Below, one piece after another: positions 1 through 8,590 of a DNA stretch of 64,000 bases. Both the position numbers and the translations under genes were made by a program. The notes beneath the pieces were generated by a model. The model ran no database searches and was not told the DNA's origin. It worked only from the letters and a program-made list of their open reading frames with translations. Source of the stretch: Streptococcus sp. D7B5 (GTDB lineage: Bacteria; Bacillota; Bacilli; Lactobacillales; Streptococcaceae); NCBI RefSeq assembly GCF_029691405.1, contig NZ_CP121467.1, forward strand, positions 1,906,733-1,970,732, in the 5' to 3' direction. Numbering within the stretch: the stretch's first letter is position 1; each line of letters starts with the position of its first letter.

Positions 1-1
1 T

Positions 2-694
2 GTCGTCCTGACTTCAGCACAGAATAAGCATGCTATTAAGGAAGTCATTGACAAGATTGAACACTACCGTAAGGGCCGCGATGTCTACGTAGTTGGGGTA
101 ACCAACGTTGGAAAATCAACTCTCATCAATGCAATTATCCAAGAAATCACGGGTGACCAGAATGTCATCACGACTTCACGATTCCCAGGAACAACCTTGG
201 ACAAGATTGAGATTCCGCTTGACGATGGATCTTATATCTACGATACGCCGGGAATCATCCACCGTCACCAGATGGCCCACTACTTGACGGCTAAAAATCT
301 CAAGTATGTCAGCCCTAAAAAGGAAATTAAGCCCAAAACCTATCAGCTTAATCCTGAACAAACCCTATTTTTAGGTGGTCTTGGACGCTTTGACTTCATA
401 TCAGGAGAAAAGCAAGGATTCACAGCTTTCTTTGACAATGAACTCAAACTCCACCGTACCAAGCTAGAAGGCGCTAGTGCTTTTTACGACAAGCACCTAG
501 GAACCCTTCTGACACCACCAAATAGCAAGGAGAAAGAAGATTTTCCAAAATTAGTCCAGCATGTATTTACCATCAAGGACAAGACTGACTTAGTCATTTC
601 AGGACTCGGCTGGATCCGCGTAACAGGCACCGCCAAAGTCGCCGTCTGGGCACCAGAAGGCGTCGCAGTCGTCACACGAAAAGTAATTATTTAA
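2..694 (+). CDS. yqeH: YqeH-family circularly permuted GTPase (5' truncated)
   Basis: GTPase needed for 30S ribosomal subunit assembly. The reading frame is already open at the window edge, so the N-terminal zinc finger and the permuted G4 motif lie upstream. The visible 230 residues carry a G5-like TSA near the start, the P-loop GVTNVGKS at fragment residues 32-39, a G2-like PGTT, and G3 DTPG at about 81-84, followed by the C-terminal domain. This order (G5 then G1 to G3) is the circular permutation of the YqeH/RbgA class. It heads a co-directional run with yhbY, nadD, yqeK and rsfS, the usual Firmicute order. Family call is firm; length cannot be judged because the start is missing. Confidence 0.95.
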   Translation, partial: VVLTSAQNKHAIKEVIDKIEHYRKGRDVYVVGVTNVGKSTLINAIIQEITGDQNVITTSRFPGTTLDKIEIPLDDGSYIYDTPGIIHRHQMAHYLTAKNLKYVSPKKEIKPKTYQLNPEQTLFLGGLGRFDFISGEKQGFTAFFDNELKLHRTKLEGASAFYDKHLGTLLTPPNSKEKEDFPKLVQHVFTIKDKTDLVISGLGWIRVTGTAKVAVWAPEGVAVVTRKVII

Positions 695-732
695 AATAAA
701 ATCACTGAGCGAACAAAGTGAGCTCATAAAAA

Positions 733-887
733 GATAGTTATTGTCGTGGTGTGATTGCCAATCGTTAGATTGGCAAGGGGCACACTTGAGACCTAGGCTC
801 AAGTGTGAGGTCAGGAAATCCATTTTTCAAAGATGAGATCTTTGGAAAATTAGTTCCGACCGTCCCCCACCACCTAAAATAACTATC
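733..887 (+). ncRNA. Multi-helix structured RNA candidate, copy A
   Basis: The 215-nt gap between yqeH and yhbY folds almost completely. A closing stem pairs 733-742 with 878-887 (10 bp) and continues as GTGGTG 746-751 with CACCAC 868-873. Inside are hairpin 755-763/768-776 (9 bp, 4-nt loop), hairpin 781-790/798-807 (10 bp, loop ACCTAGG) and helix 809-817/854-861 enclosing 823-834/838-849. The one imperfect pair of the last hairpin is U-G on the + strand but C-A on the other, favouring a + transcript. A second copy with the same architecture but different stems is at 25679-25814. No Rho-independent terminator tail is seen. Pairings are directly visible; function is unknown. Confidence 0.6.
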
Positions 888-908
888 AAAAATCAAGGAA
901 GAAAGATT

Positions 909-1220
909 ATGTCATTAACATCGAAACAACGTGCCTTCCTCAACAGCCAGGCACACACCCTCAAACCCATCATCCAAATTGGAAAAAATGGTCTCAACGA
1001 CCAAATCAAGACCAGCGTCCGTCAAGCTCTTGACGCGCGTGAATTGATCAAGGTTACTCTCTTACAAAACACAGATGAGAACATCCACGAAGTAGCTGAA
1101 ATCTTGGAAGAAGAAATCGGTGTGGATACGGTCCAAAAAATCGGACGCATCTTGATCTTGTTTAAACAATCCAGCAAGAAAGAAAATCGCAAGATTTCCA
1201 AGAAAGTTAAAGAAATCTAA
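909..1220 (+). CDS. yhbY: YhbY-family ribosome-assembly RNA-binding protein (CRM domain)
   Basis: A 103-residue single CRM-domain protein associated with pre-50S ribosomal subunits. The sequence opens MSLTSKQRAFLNSQAH and has the family signature IIQIGKNGLN at about residues 20-29, followed by alternating strands and helices (VRQALDARELIKV) typical of the CRM fold. The C-terminus is lysine-rich, consistent with RNA binding. Start ATG follows the purine-rich AAGGAAG. It lies behind the folded element at 733-887 and before nadD, as in other streptococci. Length is normal for the family. Confidence 0.93.
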   Translation: MSLTSKQRAFLNSQAHTLKPIIQIGKNGLNDQIKTSVRQALDARELIKVTLLQNTDENIHEVAEILEEEIGVDTVQKIGRILILFKQSSKKENRKISKKVKEI

Positions 1221-1271
1221 AAACCTACTCCAAACAACTGTTTTTACAGAGAATTAAAGGAAGACGAGCCT

Positions 1272-1901
1272 ATGGCAATCGAATTATTGACTCCCTTTAC
1301 CAAGGTAGAGTTGGAGCCAGAAATCAAGGAGAAAAAACGCAAACAAGTCGGGATTTTAGGGGGGAATTTTAACCCTGTTCACAATGCCCATCTTGTTGTG
1401 GCGGACCAAGTACGACAACAGTTGGGGCTGGACCAGGTCCTACTTATGCCCGAATACCAACCACCTCATGTAGATAAAAAGGAAACCATCCCCGAGCACC
1501 ATCGGCTCAAGATGCTTGAGTTGGCGATTGAGGGGATTGAAGGCTTAGCCATTGAAACTATTGAGCTGGAGCGCAAGGGCATTTCCTACACCTACGACAC
1601 TATGAAGATTTTGACAGAGCAACATCCAGATACGGATTATTACTTCATTATCGGGGCTGATATGGTGGATTATCTGCCTAAGTGGTACCGAATTGATGAA
1701 CTGGTTGACATGGTTCAGTTTGTGGGGGTTCAGCGCCCACGCTACAAGGCTGGGACTTCCTATCCAGTTATCTGGGTGGATGTGCCTCTCATGGATATTT
1801 CCTCCAGCATGGTGCGTGACTTTCTTGCTCAAGGTCGGAAACCCAACTTTCTCCTACCTCAGCCAGTGCTAGACTACATCGAGAAGGAGGGGCTCTACTG
1901 A
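1272..1901 (+). CDS. nadD: Nicotinate-nucleotide adenylyltransferase
   Basis: Transfers AMP from ATP to nicotinate mononucleotide in NAD synthesis (cytosolic). The 209-residue protein has an N-terminal extension of about 25 residues and then the nucleotidyltransferase core motif [11 protein letters not shown] at residues 30-40, with the (H/T)xGH-like HNAH. The second signature [10 protein letters not shown] lies near residues 174-183. AAAGGAAG precedes the ATG. The stop TGA shares its last base with the ATG of yqeK, indicating translational coupling. Length matches the pneumococcal enzyme. Confidence 0.95.
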   Translation: MAIELLTPFTKVELEPEIKEKKRKQVGILGGNFNPVHNAHLVVADQVRQQLGLDQVLLMPEYQPPHVDKKETIPEHHRLKMLELAIEGIEGLAIETIELERKGISYTYDTMKILTEQHPDTDYYFIIGADMVDYLPKWYRIDELVDMVQFVGVQRPRYKAGTSYPVIWVDVPLMDISSSMVRDFLAQGRKPNFLLPQPVLDYIEKEGLY

Positions 1902-2494
1902 TGGCCTATCAAGACTATATCAACTGTTCTCGCGATGCTTTGTTGGGAAAAATGGCAGAGTTTCTACCTGAAAAACGCTTAACCCATTGTCTGGGTGTAG
2001 AGCGTGCGGCTATAGAGCTCGCCCAGCGATTTGGAGTCGATGCTGAGAAAGCGGGTCTAGCAGGCCTTCTTCATGATTATGCTAAAAAGCTGTCAGATCA
2101 GGAATTTCTAGACTTGATTGACCGTTACCAATTAGACCCTGACTTCAGAAATTGGGGTAATAATGTCTGGCATGGCATGGTTGGTATTTACAAGATTCAG
2201 GAAGATTTGGATTTGCATAATCCAGAAATCCTGCGAGCTATTGAAATCCATACAGTCGGTGCTGGTCAGATGACCGATCTAGATAAAGTCATCTACGTCG
2301 CAGATTATATCGAGCACAATCGTGCCTTTCCAGGTGTGGATGTGGCGCGTGAAATTGCTGAGCTATCGCTCAATAAGGCAGTGGCCTACGAAACAGCTCG
2401 TACCGTGGAGCATCTAGCTCATCAGGGATTCCCCATCTATCCCCAAACCATTGAAACCTATAACGCCTTTGTGCACTTTTTGAAAGAGGACTAA
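1901..2494 (+). CDS. yqeK: HD-domain diadenosine tetraphosphatase YqeK
   Basis: Predicted symmetrical Ap4A hydrolase of the HD superfamily. The 197-residue protein shows the metal-binding set: THC at residues 28-30, HD in GLLHDYAKK at about 58-59, IHTVGAG near 116-122, and D in VIYVADYIE near 132. It overlaps nadD by one base and is followed directly by rsfS with no gap, so all three are probably translated from one mRNA. The nadD-yqeK pairing is conserved across Firmicutes. Confidence 0.93.
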   Translation: MAYQDYINCSRDALLGKMAEFLPEKRLTHCLGVERAAIELAQRFGVDAEKAGLAGLLHDYAKKLSDQEFLDLIDRYQLDPDFRNWGNNVWHGMVGIYKIQEDLDLHNPEILRAIEIHTVGAGQMTDLDKVIYVADYIEHNRAFPGVDVAREIAELSLNKAVAYETARTVEHLAHQGFPIYPQTIETYNAFVHFLKED

Positions 2495-2848
<354 letters not shown>

Positions 2849-2906
2849 GAGATGAACTCAGTTGCAGTAAACGGGGTTTCTTTGCTTATTTTAAAAGGAA
2901 AGTGAT

Positions 2907-3009
2907 AGAAAGGATTTGAACCCGTCCTGTAATCGTCGGAAAATAGATAGCCTTTCTTGGAGCTCGGCTCCATCGTCAGGCTCCTAATTTTCTATCGAAT
3001 TACGGGCGG
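2907..3009 (+). promoter_or_regulatory. Structured leader upstream of yqeM with competing pairings
   Basis: The 178-nt rsfS-yqeM gap holds nested complementarity. CCGTCC 2922-2927 and GTAAT 2929-2933 pair with ATTAC 2999-3003 and GGGCGG 3004-3009; one pair is a G-U wobble only on the + strand. TGGAGC-TCG-GCTCCA (2958-2972) is a perfect internal hairpin. AGAAAGG 2907-2913 can also pair with CCTTTCT 2951-2957, which crosses the first helix. The helices are therefore either alternative or pseudoknotted. The yqeM ATG at 3027 has no clear Shine-Dalgarno, so control through this fold is plausible. No named motif recognised. Confidence 0.4.
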
Positions 3010-3026
3010 ACTTGGTATCATGATTT

Positions 3027-3767
3027 ATGGCGACATATGAAACCTTTGCGGCTGTATACGATGCTGTGATGGACGATAGTTTATACGACAAATGGACGGA
3101 TTTTTCTCTGCGTCATTTGCCTAAGACCAAGGAGAGAAAGAAACTCTTGGAATTGGCTTGTGGGACAGGCATCCAGTCTGTGCGCTTTTCTCAGGCTGGT
3201 TTTGAAGTGACTGGACTGGACTTGAGCGCGGATATGCTGAAGATTGCTGAGAAAAGAGCAGCTTCAGCCAAGCAAAAGATTGATTTTATGGAAGGCAATA
3301 TGCTGGATTTGTCCAAAGCAGGGAAATACGATTTTGTGACTTGTTATTCGGACTCAATCTGTTACATGCAGGATGAGGTGGAAGTAGGGGACGTCTTTAA
3401 GGAAGTATATAATGCCCTCAACGAAGATGGTGTCTTTATCTTTGATGTGCATTCGACCTACCAAACAGATGAAGTTTTTCCAGGCTATTCTTACCATGAA
3501 AATGCGGAAGATTTTGCCATGCTCTGGGATACCTACGAGGACGAAGCCCCTCACTCTATCGTGCATGAGTTGACTTTCTTTATCAAGGAGGTTGATGGTT
3601 CCTTTAGTCGCCACGATGAGGTACACGAGGAGCGTACATACGAAGTCTTGACCTATGATATTTTGCTGGAACAGGCTGGTTTCAAGTCCTTCAAACTCTA
3701 TGCGGACTTTGAGGACAAGGAGCCGACTGAGACCAGTAGACGTTGGTTTTTTGTCGCACAGAAGTAG
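3027..3767 (+). CDS. yqeM: Class I SAM-dependent methyltransferase (YqeM type)
   Basis: A 246-residue soluble methyltransferase of unknown substrate. Motif I is LLELACGTGIQSVRF near residues 40-54, followed by the acidic loop VTGLDLSADML near 60-70 and motif FVTCYSDSICYM near 104-115. YqeM homologues usually sit in this ribosome/NAD gene cluster. No strong ribosome-binding site precedes the ATG; the upstream ATG at 3020 stops after six codons. A folded leader ends 17 nt upstream. Family is secure, substrate unknown. Confidence 0.88.
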   Translation: MATYETFAAVYDAVMDDSLYDKWTDFSLRHLPKTKERKKLLELACGTGIQSVRFSQAGFEVTGLDLSADMLKIAEKRAASAKQKIDFMEGNMLDLSKAGKYDFVTCYSDSICYMQDEVEVGDVFKEVYNALNEDGVFIFDVHSTYQTDEVFPGYSYHENAEDFAMLWDTYEDEAPHSIVHELTFFIKEVDGSFSRHDEVHEERTYEVLTYDILLEQAGFKSFKLYADFEDKEPTETSRRWFFVAQK

Positions 3768-3775
3768 GAGAAAAT

Positions 3776-4006
3776 ATGGCAGGAGGAGACTTTTGTTTAC
3801 TAGTATTTAATTTATTTTATTTTGGATATTACTGCATAAAATTTAGAGTAAAATTAATTACGGAAATAATAGCAGGATTTAAAAGTAGTTTTGATTTTTT
3901 ACATAAAAACATATCTTTTGACAACTGGAAAAAAGGTCTGGCATCAATTTTAGGAATCATTATTATTGTATTTCCTTTAATATTATGGTTAATTCTCTTA
4001 ATTTAA
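3776..4006 (+). CDS. Small AT-rich membrane protein, unknown
   Basis: I do not recognise this 76-residue ORF. The start at 3776 is chosen because TAGGAG lies just upstream; a longer version would begin inside yqeM. The protein has a hydrophobic N-terminal segment (CLLVFNLFYFGYY) and a strongly hydrophobic C-terminal helix of about 21 residues (from LASILGII to LILLI), so it is probably a two-pass membrane protein. Base composition is much more AT-rich than the flanking yqeM and tmcAL, suggesting a recent insertion. It is followed 12 nt later by a second AT-rich membrane ORF. Function unknown. Confidence 0.55.
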   Translation: MAGGDFCLLVFNLFYFGYYCIKFRVKLITEIIAGFKSSFDFLHKNISFDNWKKGLASILGIIIIVFPLILWLILLI

Positions 4007-4018
4007 AAAAAACCTTTA

Positions 4019-4510
4019 TTGTTTTTAAAGAAGATTGTAGATTATGAAATTGATAATAAATTTGAAGTCTTAAAATATCTTCTATTTCCTATGAATTTAG
4101 CATATATTTCTATAAGATATGCGGAAATCTTGCACATAACATATAATTCTATAAATACTTTAATCAATTTTAAGGATAGAGTTTTAGATTTAGTTCAAAA
4201 TGTAATAGTTGTTTTAGCTCCGATGTTAATTATATTATTTTTTATCTCTCTTTATAATAAACTTTCAAAAGGAGATAAAAATATTTTCAACGAATTACAG
4301 AAATATTATCTTATTTGGATGAAATTAATTGTATCACTCGTTATAATTGCTATAGTGATAGTAGCTTATATTATCACATTAGAGGATTTGAAAAACTATA
4401 ATACACAGATTGATGCATATGCAATTATTCCATTATTTCTGGCTTCTTGTGTAACAGGATCGAAGATTATAATTTCTTTAATAAAAATAGTGGGAGATGA
4501 TAAAAAATAA
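4019..4510 (+). CDS. AT-rich multi-pass membrane protein, unknown
   Basis: Unrecognised 163-residue ORF. As drawn it starts at TTG 4019, which has no Shine-Dalgarno; an in-frame ATG at 4091 ([10 protein letters not shown]) is an alternative. Three to four membrane segments are visible: [18 protein letters not shown] near 61-78, [19 protein letters not shown] near 103-121 and [20 protein letters not shown] near 137-157, with a weaker first one. The stop TAA shares a base with the tmcAL ATG, so it is coupled into the housekeeping operon despite its foreign composition. It may act with the preceding small membrane protein; that is inference. Confidence 0.5.
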   Translation: MFLKKIVDYEIDNKFEVLKYLLFPMNLAYISIRYAEILHITYNSINTLINFKDRVLDLVQNVIVVLAPMLIILFFISLYNKLSKGDKNIFNELQKYYLIWMKLIVSLVIIAIVIVAYIITLEDLKNYNTQIDAYAIIPLFLASCVTGSKIIISLIKIVGDDKK

Positions 4511-5607
4511 TGACCATCACCGGTATTATCGCGGAGTTCAATCCTTTTCATAATGGCCACAAATACCTGCTAGAACAAGCAGATGGGCTGAAAATCGTTG
4601 CCATGTCTGGAAATTTCATGCAGAGGGGCGAGCCGGCTATCGTTGACAAGTGGACACGGGCTCAAATGGCACTAGAGAATGGAGCGGACTTGGTAGTGGA
4701 ATTGCCCTTTTTAGCCAGTTTACAAGCAGCGGATTTCTTTGGACAAGGAGCTGTGGATATCTTGACTCGGTTGGGCATTGATAGGCTAGCTTTTGGGACA
4801 GAGGAAGTTCTGGATTATCAGAAAATTGCTGACTTATACACAGAGCGAGGTGCTGAGATGGAGAGTTTTGTGGAAAATCTACCTGATTCACTCTCCTACC
4901 CTCAGAAAACCCAAGCTATGTGGAAGGAATTTGCAGGTCTAGATTTTTCAGGCAACACGCCTAATCATGTCCTTGCTCTGGCCTATGCCAAGGCGGTTGC
5001 AGGACGAAACATCAAGCTTGAGTCGATTCAACGTCAGGGAGCGGGGTATCATTCTGTGGACAAGGATGTGGACTTTGCCTCGGCGACAGCCCTCCGTCAG
5101 CACCAGAGGGACAAAGATTTCTTAGAATGCTTTATGCCTTCTGTTGACCTCTTTGAGCAGGCCAGTAAGGTGAGCTGGGAGGACTATTTTCCCTTGCTCC
5201 GCTATCAAATCTTGTCAAATCCAGACCTAACGACCATCTATCAGGTCAATCAAGAAATGGCTGTGCGCATCAAGGATGCTATCAAGAAGGCTCAGTCTGT
5301 TGACGAATTGGTCGAGGCGGTTGCGACCAAACGCTACACCAAGGCGCGTGTCAGACGCCTCTTGACCTATATCCTGGTGCAGGCTAGAGAAAGCGACTTG
5401 CCAGAAGCCATTCATGTCCTTGGCTTTACCGAAAAAGGCAGACAACATCTCAAGTCACTGAAAGAGCAGGTCCATCTAGTCAGCCGAATTGGCAAAGAAC
5501 CTTGGGATGCTATGACTCAAAAGGCAGACCAGATTTACCAACTAGGACACCCAAGTATAGCAGAGCAGAATTTTGGCAGAGTGCCTATCAAAATAGAATT
5601 AAACTAA
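4510..5607 (+). CDS. tmcAL: tRNA(Met) cytidine acetate ligase
   Basis: ATP-dependent acetate ligase that forms N4-acetylcytidine at the wobble position of elongator tRNA-Met (formerly YlbM). The 365-residue protein has the nucleotidyltransferase-like N-terminal signature [18 protein letters not shown] at residues 6-23, [13 protein letters not shown] at about 33-45, the FGTEE motif near 96-100, and the RRLLTYILV region in the C-terminal half. Length is normal for the family. It ends the first operon and is followed by a terminator at 5608. Confidence 0.92.
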   Translation: MTITGIIAEFNPFHNGHKYLLEQADGLKIVAMSGNFMQRGEPAIVDKWTRAQMALENGADLVVELPFLASLQAADFFGQGAVDILTRLGIDRLAFGTEEVLDYQKIADLYTERGAEMESFVENLPDSLSYPQKTQAMWKEFAGLDFSGNTPNHVLALAYAKAVAGRNIKLESIQRQGAGYHSVDKDVDFASATALRQHQRDKDFLECFMPSVDLFEQASKVSWEDYFPLLRYQILSNPDLTTIYQVNQEMAVRIKDAIKKAQSVDELVEAVATKRYTKARVRRLLTYILVQARESDLPEAIHVLGFTEKGRQHLKSLKEQVHLVSRIGKEPWDAMTQKADQIYQLGHPSIAEQNFGRVPIKIELN

Positions 5608-5631
5608 GTCTACTGAAAGGTAGGCTTTTTT
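5608..5631 (+). terminator. Rho-independent terminator after tmcAL
   Basis: Six-base-pair stem GTCTAC/GTAGGC (one wobble) with a six-base loop, followed by six T residues, directly after the tmcAL stop codon. Confidence 0.75.
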
Positions 5632-5733
5632 ATTGTATGTTTTAATGAAAATGTCATTTTTAAGAGTTAGAAAGTTTGTTTTGTGATTTCAGAACTTTCT
5701 TCTAAAATTCACACAAAACTCTTCAATTTGGGT

Positions 5734-5762
5734 TTGTGAAAATTGTTTTTTTATGATAGAAT
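5734..5762 (+). promoter_or_regulatory. rny promoter
   Basis: TTGTGA (5734-5739) and TAGAAT (5757-5762) are separated by 17 bp, about 50 bp before the rny start. The remaining gap between the tmcAL terminator and here is AT-rich with no other feature seen. Confidence 0.65.
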
Positions 5763-5810
5763 ATTAAGGAATGTATGTCATTCGATAAACAAATTTAATG
5801 AGGTAAAAAC

Positions 5811-7424
5811 ATGGAAATCATGACACTTGCGATTGCTGTTTTTGCCGTCATCATAGGTTTAGTCATTGGATATGTCAGCATCTCAGCTAAGATGAAATCA
5901 TCTCAAGAGGCTGCAGAGTTGATGCTTCTAAATGCTGAACAAGAAGCAACTAATTTACGAGGACAAGCTGAGCGCGAAGCGGATTTATTGCTAAATGAAG
6001 CCAAGAGCGAAAGCAAGTCTCTTAAAAAAGAAGCACTATTGGAGGCCAAAGAGGAAGCCAGAAAATACCGTGAAGAAGTGGACGCTGAATTTAAGTCAGA
6101 ACGTCAGGAGCTCAAGCAAATTGAAAGTCGTTTGACGGAGAGAGCTACGAGCCTTGACCGTAAGGACGACAATTTGACGAACAAAGAAAAAACACTTGAA
6201 CAAAAAGAACAAAGTATTTCTGATAGAGCAAAAAACCTTGATGCACGTGAAGAGCAATTAGAGGAAGTCGAAAGACAAAAAGAAGCTGAACTTGAACGTA
6301 TCGGTTCCCTTTCCCAAACTGAGGCTCGAGATATTATCTTGGCTCAGACAGAGGAAAACTTAACCAAGGAAATTGCTAGCCGCATTCGTGAGGCTGAGCA
6401 AGAAGTGAAGGAACGTTCAGACAAGATTGCGAAAGATATCTTGGTTCAGGCTATGCAGCGTATCGCTGGTGACTATGTAGCAGAGTCAACAAACTCGACA
6501 GTTCACCTACCAGATGATACCATGAAGGGACGCATTATCGGTCGTGAAGGACGTAATATTCGTACCTTTGAAAGTTTGACAGGGGTAGATGTCATCATTG
6601 ACGACACGCCAGAAGTGGTAACCTTGTCAGGATTTGATCCGATTCGTCGTGAAATTGCTCGTATGACCATGGAAATGTTGCTCAAAGACGGCCGCATCCA
6701 CCCAGCTCGTATCGAGGAGTTGGTGGAGAAAAACCGTCAAGAGATTGACAATAAGATCCGCGAATACGGTGAGGCTGCTGCCTATGAGATTGGTGCGCCA
6801 AACCTTCATCCAGACTTGATGAAGATTATGGGACGCTTGCAGTTCCGTACTTCTTATGGACAAAATGTCTTGCGTCATTCGATTGAGGTTGCTAAGTTAT
6901 CTGGTATCATCGCCAGTGAACTTGGTGAAAATGCAGCTCTTGCCCGTCGTGCTGGATTCCTTCATGACATCGGGAAAGCTATTGACCGCGAGGTTGAAGG
7001 TAGCCATGTTGAGATTGGTACAGAGTTGGCTCGTAAGTACAAGGAACACCCAGTTGTAGTGAATACCATTGCTAGCCACCACGGCGATGTCGAAGCCGAA
7101 AGCGTCATTGCAGTGATCGTTGCTGCAGCAGATGCCTTGAGTGCAGCGCGTCCAGGTGCTCGTAGTGAATCGCTTGAAAGCTATATCAAGCGTCTCCATG
7201 ACTTGGAAGAAATCGCCAATGGCTTTGAAGGAGTGCAAAACAGCTTTGCTCTTCAAGCAGGACGCGAGATTCGTATCATGGTTAATCCAGGACAAATCAA
7301 AGACGACAAAGTCACAATCTTGGCTCACAAAGTTCGTGAGAAAATTGAAAACAATCTCGATTACCCAGGAAATATCAAGGTAACCGTGATTCGCGAGCTT
7401 CGTGCAGTAGATTATGCTAAATAA
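5811..7424 (+). CDS. rny: Ribonuclease Y
   Basis: Membrane-anchored endoribonuclease that starts bulk mRNA decay. The 537-residue protein has an N-terminal transmembrane helix (residues 4-25), a long charged coiled coil to about residue 200, a KH domain around [15 protein letters not shown] (240-254), and an HD domain with H385-D386 in [11 protein letters not shown], plus the downstream SHHGD motif. All catalytic residues seem intact. It is monocistronic between its own promoter (5734) and terminator (7434). Length and architecture are standard. Confidence 0.97.
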   Translation: MEIMTLAIAVFAVIIGLVIGYVSISAKMKSSQEAAELMLLNAEQEATNLRGQAEREADLLLNEAKSESKSLKKEALLEAKEEARKYREEVDAEFKSERQELKQIESRLTERATSLDRKDDNLTNKEKTLEQKEQSISDRAKNLDAREEQLEEVERQKEAELERIGSLSQTEARDIILAQTEENLTKEIASRIREAEQEVKERSDKIAKDILVQAMQRIAGDYVAESTNSTVHLPDDTMKGRIIGREGRNIRTFESLTGVDVIIDDTPEVVTLSGFDPIRREIARMTMEMLLKDGRIHPARIEELVEKNRQEIDNKIREYGEAAAYEIGAPNLHPDLMKIMGRLQFRTSYGQNVLRHSIEVAKLSGIIASELGENAALARRAGFLHDIGKAIDREVEGSHVEIGTELARKYKEHPVVVNTIASHHGDVEAESVIAVIVAAADALSAARPGARSESLESYIKRLHDLEEIANGFEGVQNSFALQAGREIRIMVNPGQIKDDKVTILAHKVREKIENNLDYPGNIKVTVIRELRAVDYAK

Positions 7425-7433
7425 ATAAGAAAG

Positions 7434-7459
7434 AGCAGTTGAAATATTACTGCTTTTTT
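7434..7459 (+). terminator. Terminator after rny
   Basis: AGCAGT/ACTGCT stem with a nine-base loop and a run of six T residues, ten bases past the rny stop. Confidence 0.75.
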
Positions 7460-7492
7460 GTTACACTAGATAGAAAGACTGTAGAAGGATAA

Positions 7493-8185
<693 letters not shown>

Positions 8186-8209
8186 ACTATAGGAAACAGG
8201 TACAAGCAA

Positions 8210-8524
8210 ATGATGTTAAAACCCTCTATCGATACCTTGCTAGACAAGGTGCCATCAAAATATTCACTCGTAATCTTGGAAGCAAAGCGTGCCCACGAAC
8301 TAGAAGCAGGTGCGCCAGCAACTCAAGAGTTTAAGTCTGTAAAATCAACTCTTCGCGCTTTGGAAGAAATCGAGTCAGGAAACGTTACGATTCACCCAGA
8401 TCCAGAAGGAAAACGTGAAGCGGTTCGTCTCCGTATCGAAGAAGAAAAACGCCGCAGAGAAGAAGAAGAAAAGAAAATCAAAGAGCAAATTGCTAAAGAA
8501 AAAGAAGATGGTGAAAAAATTTAA
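8210..8524 (+). CDS. rpoZ: RNA polymerase omega subunit
   Basis: Small RNA polymerase subunit that assists beta-prime folding. The 104-residue protein opens [20 protein letters not shown] and has the conserved [10 protein letters not shown] motif near residues 25-34, then an acidic and lysine-rich C-terminal helix ([19 protein letters not shown]) longer than in proteobacteria, as is normal in streptococci. Two consecutive ATGs offer the start; either is plausible. It follows gmk in the usual order. Confidence 0.95.
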   Translation: MMLKPSIDTLLDKVPSKYSLVILEAKRAHELEAGAPATQEFKSVKSTLRALEEIESGNVTIHPDPEGKREAVRLRIEEEKRRREEEEKKIKEQIAKEKEDGEKI

Positions 8525-8590
8525 GGTTGGGGGGGACTCAATCTTATTTTTTCTATTGCAAGAATGTACTGACAAGAAGGAGGTGAGAAG

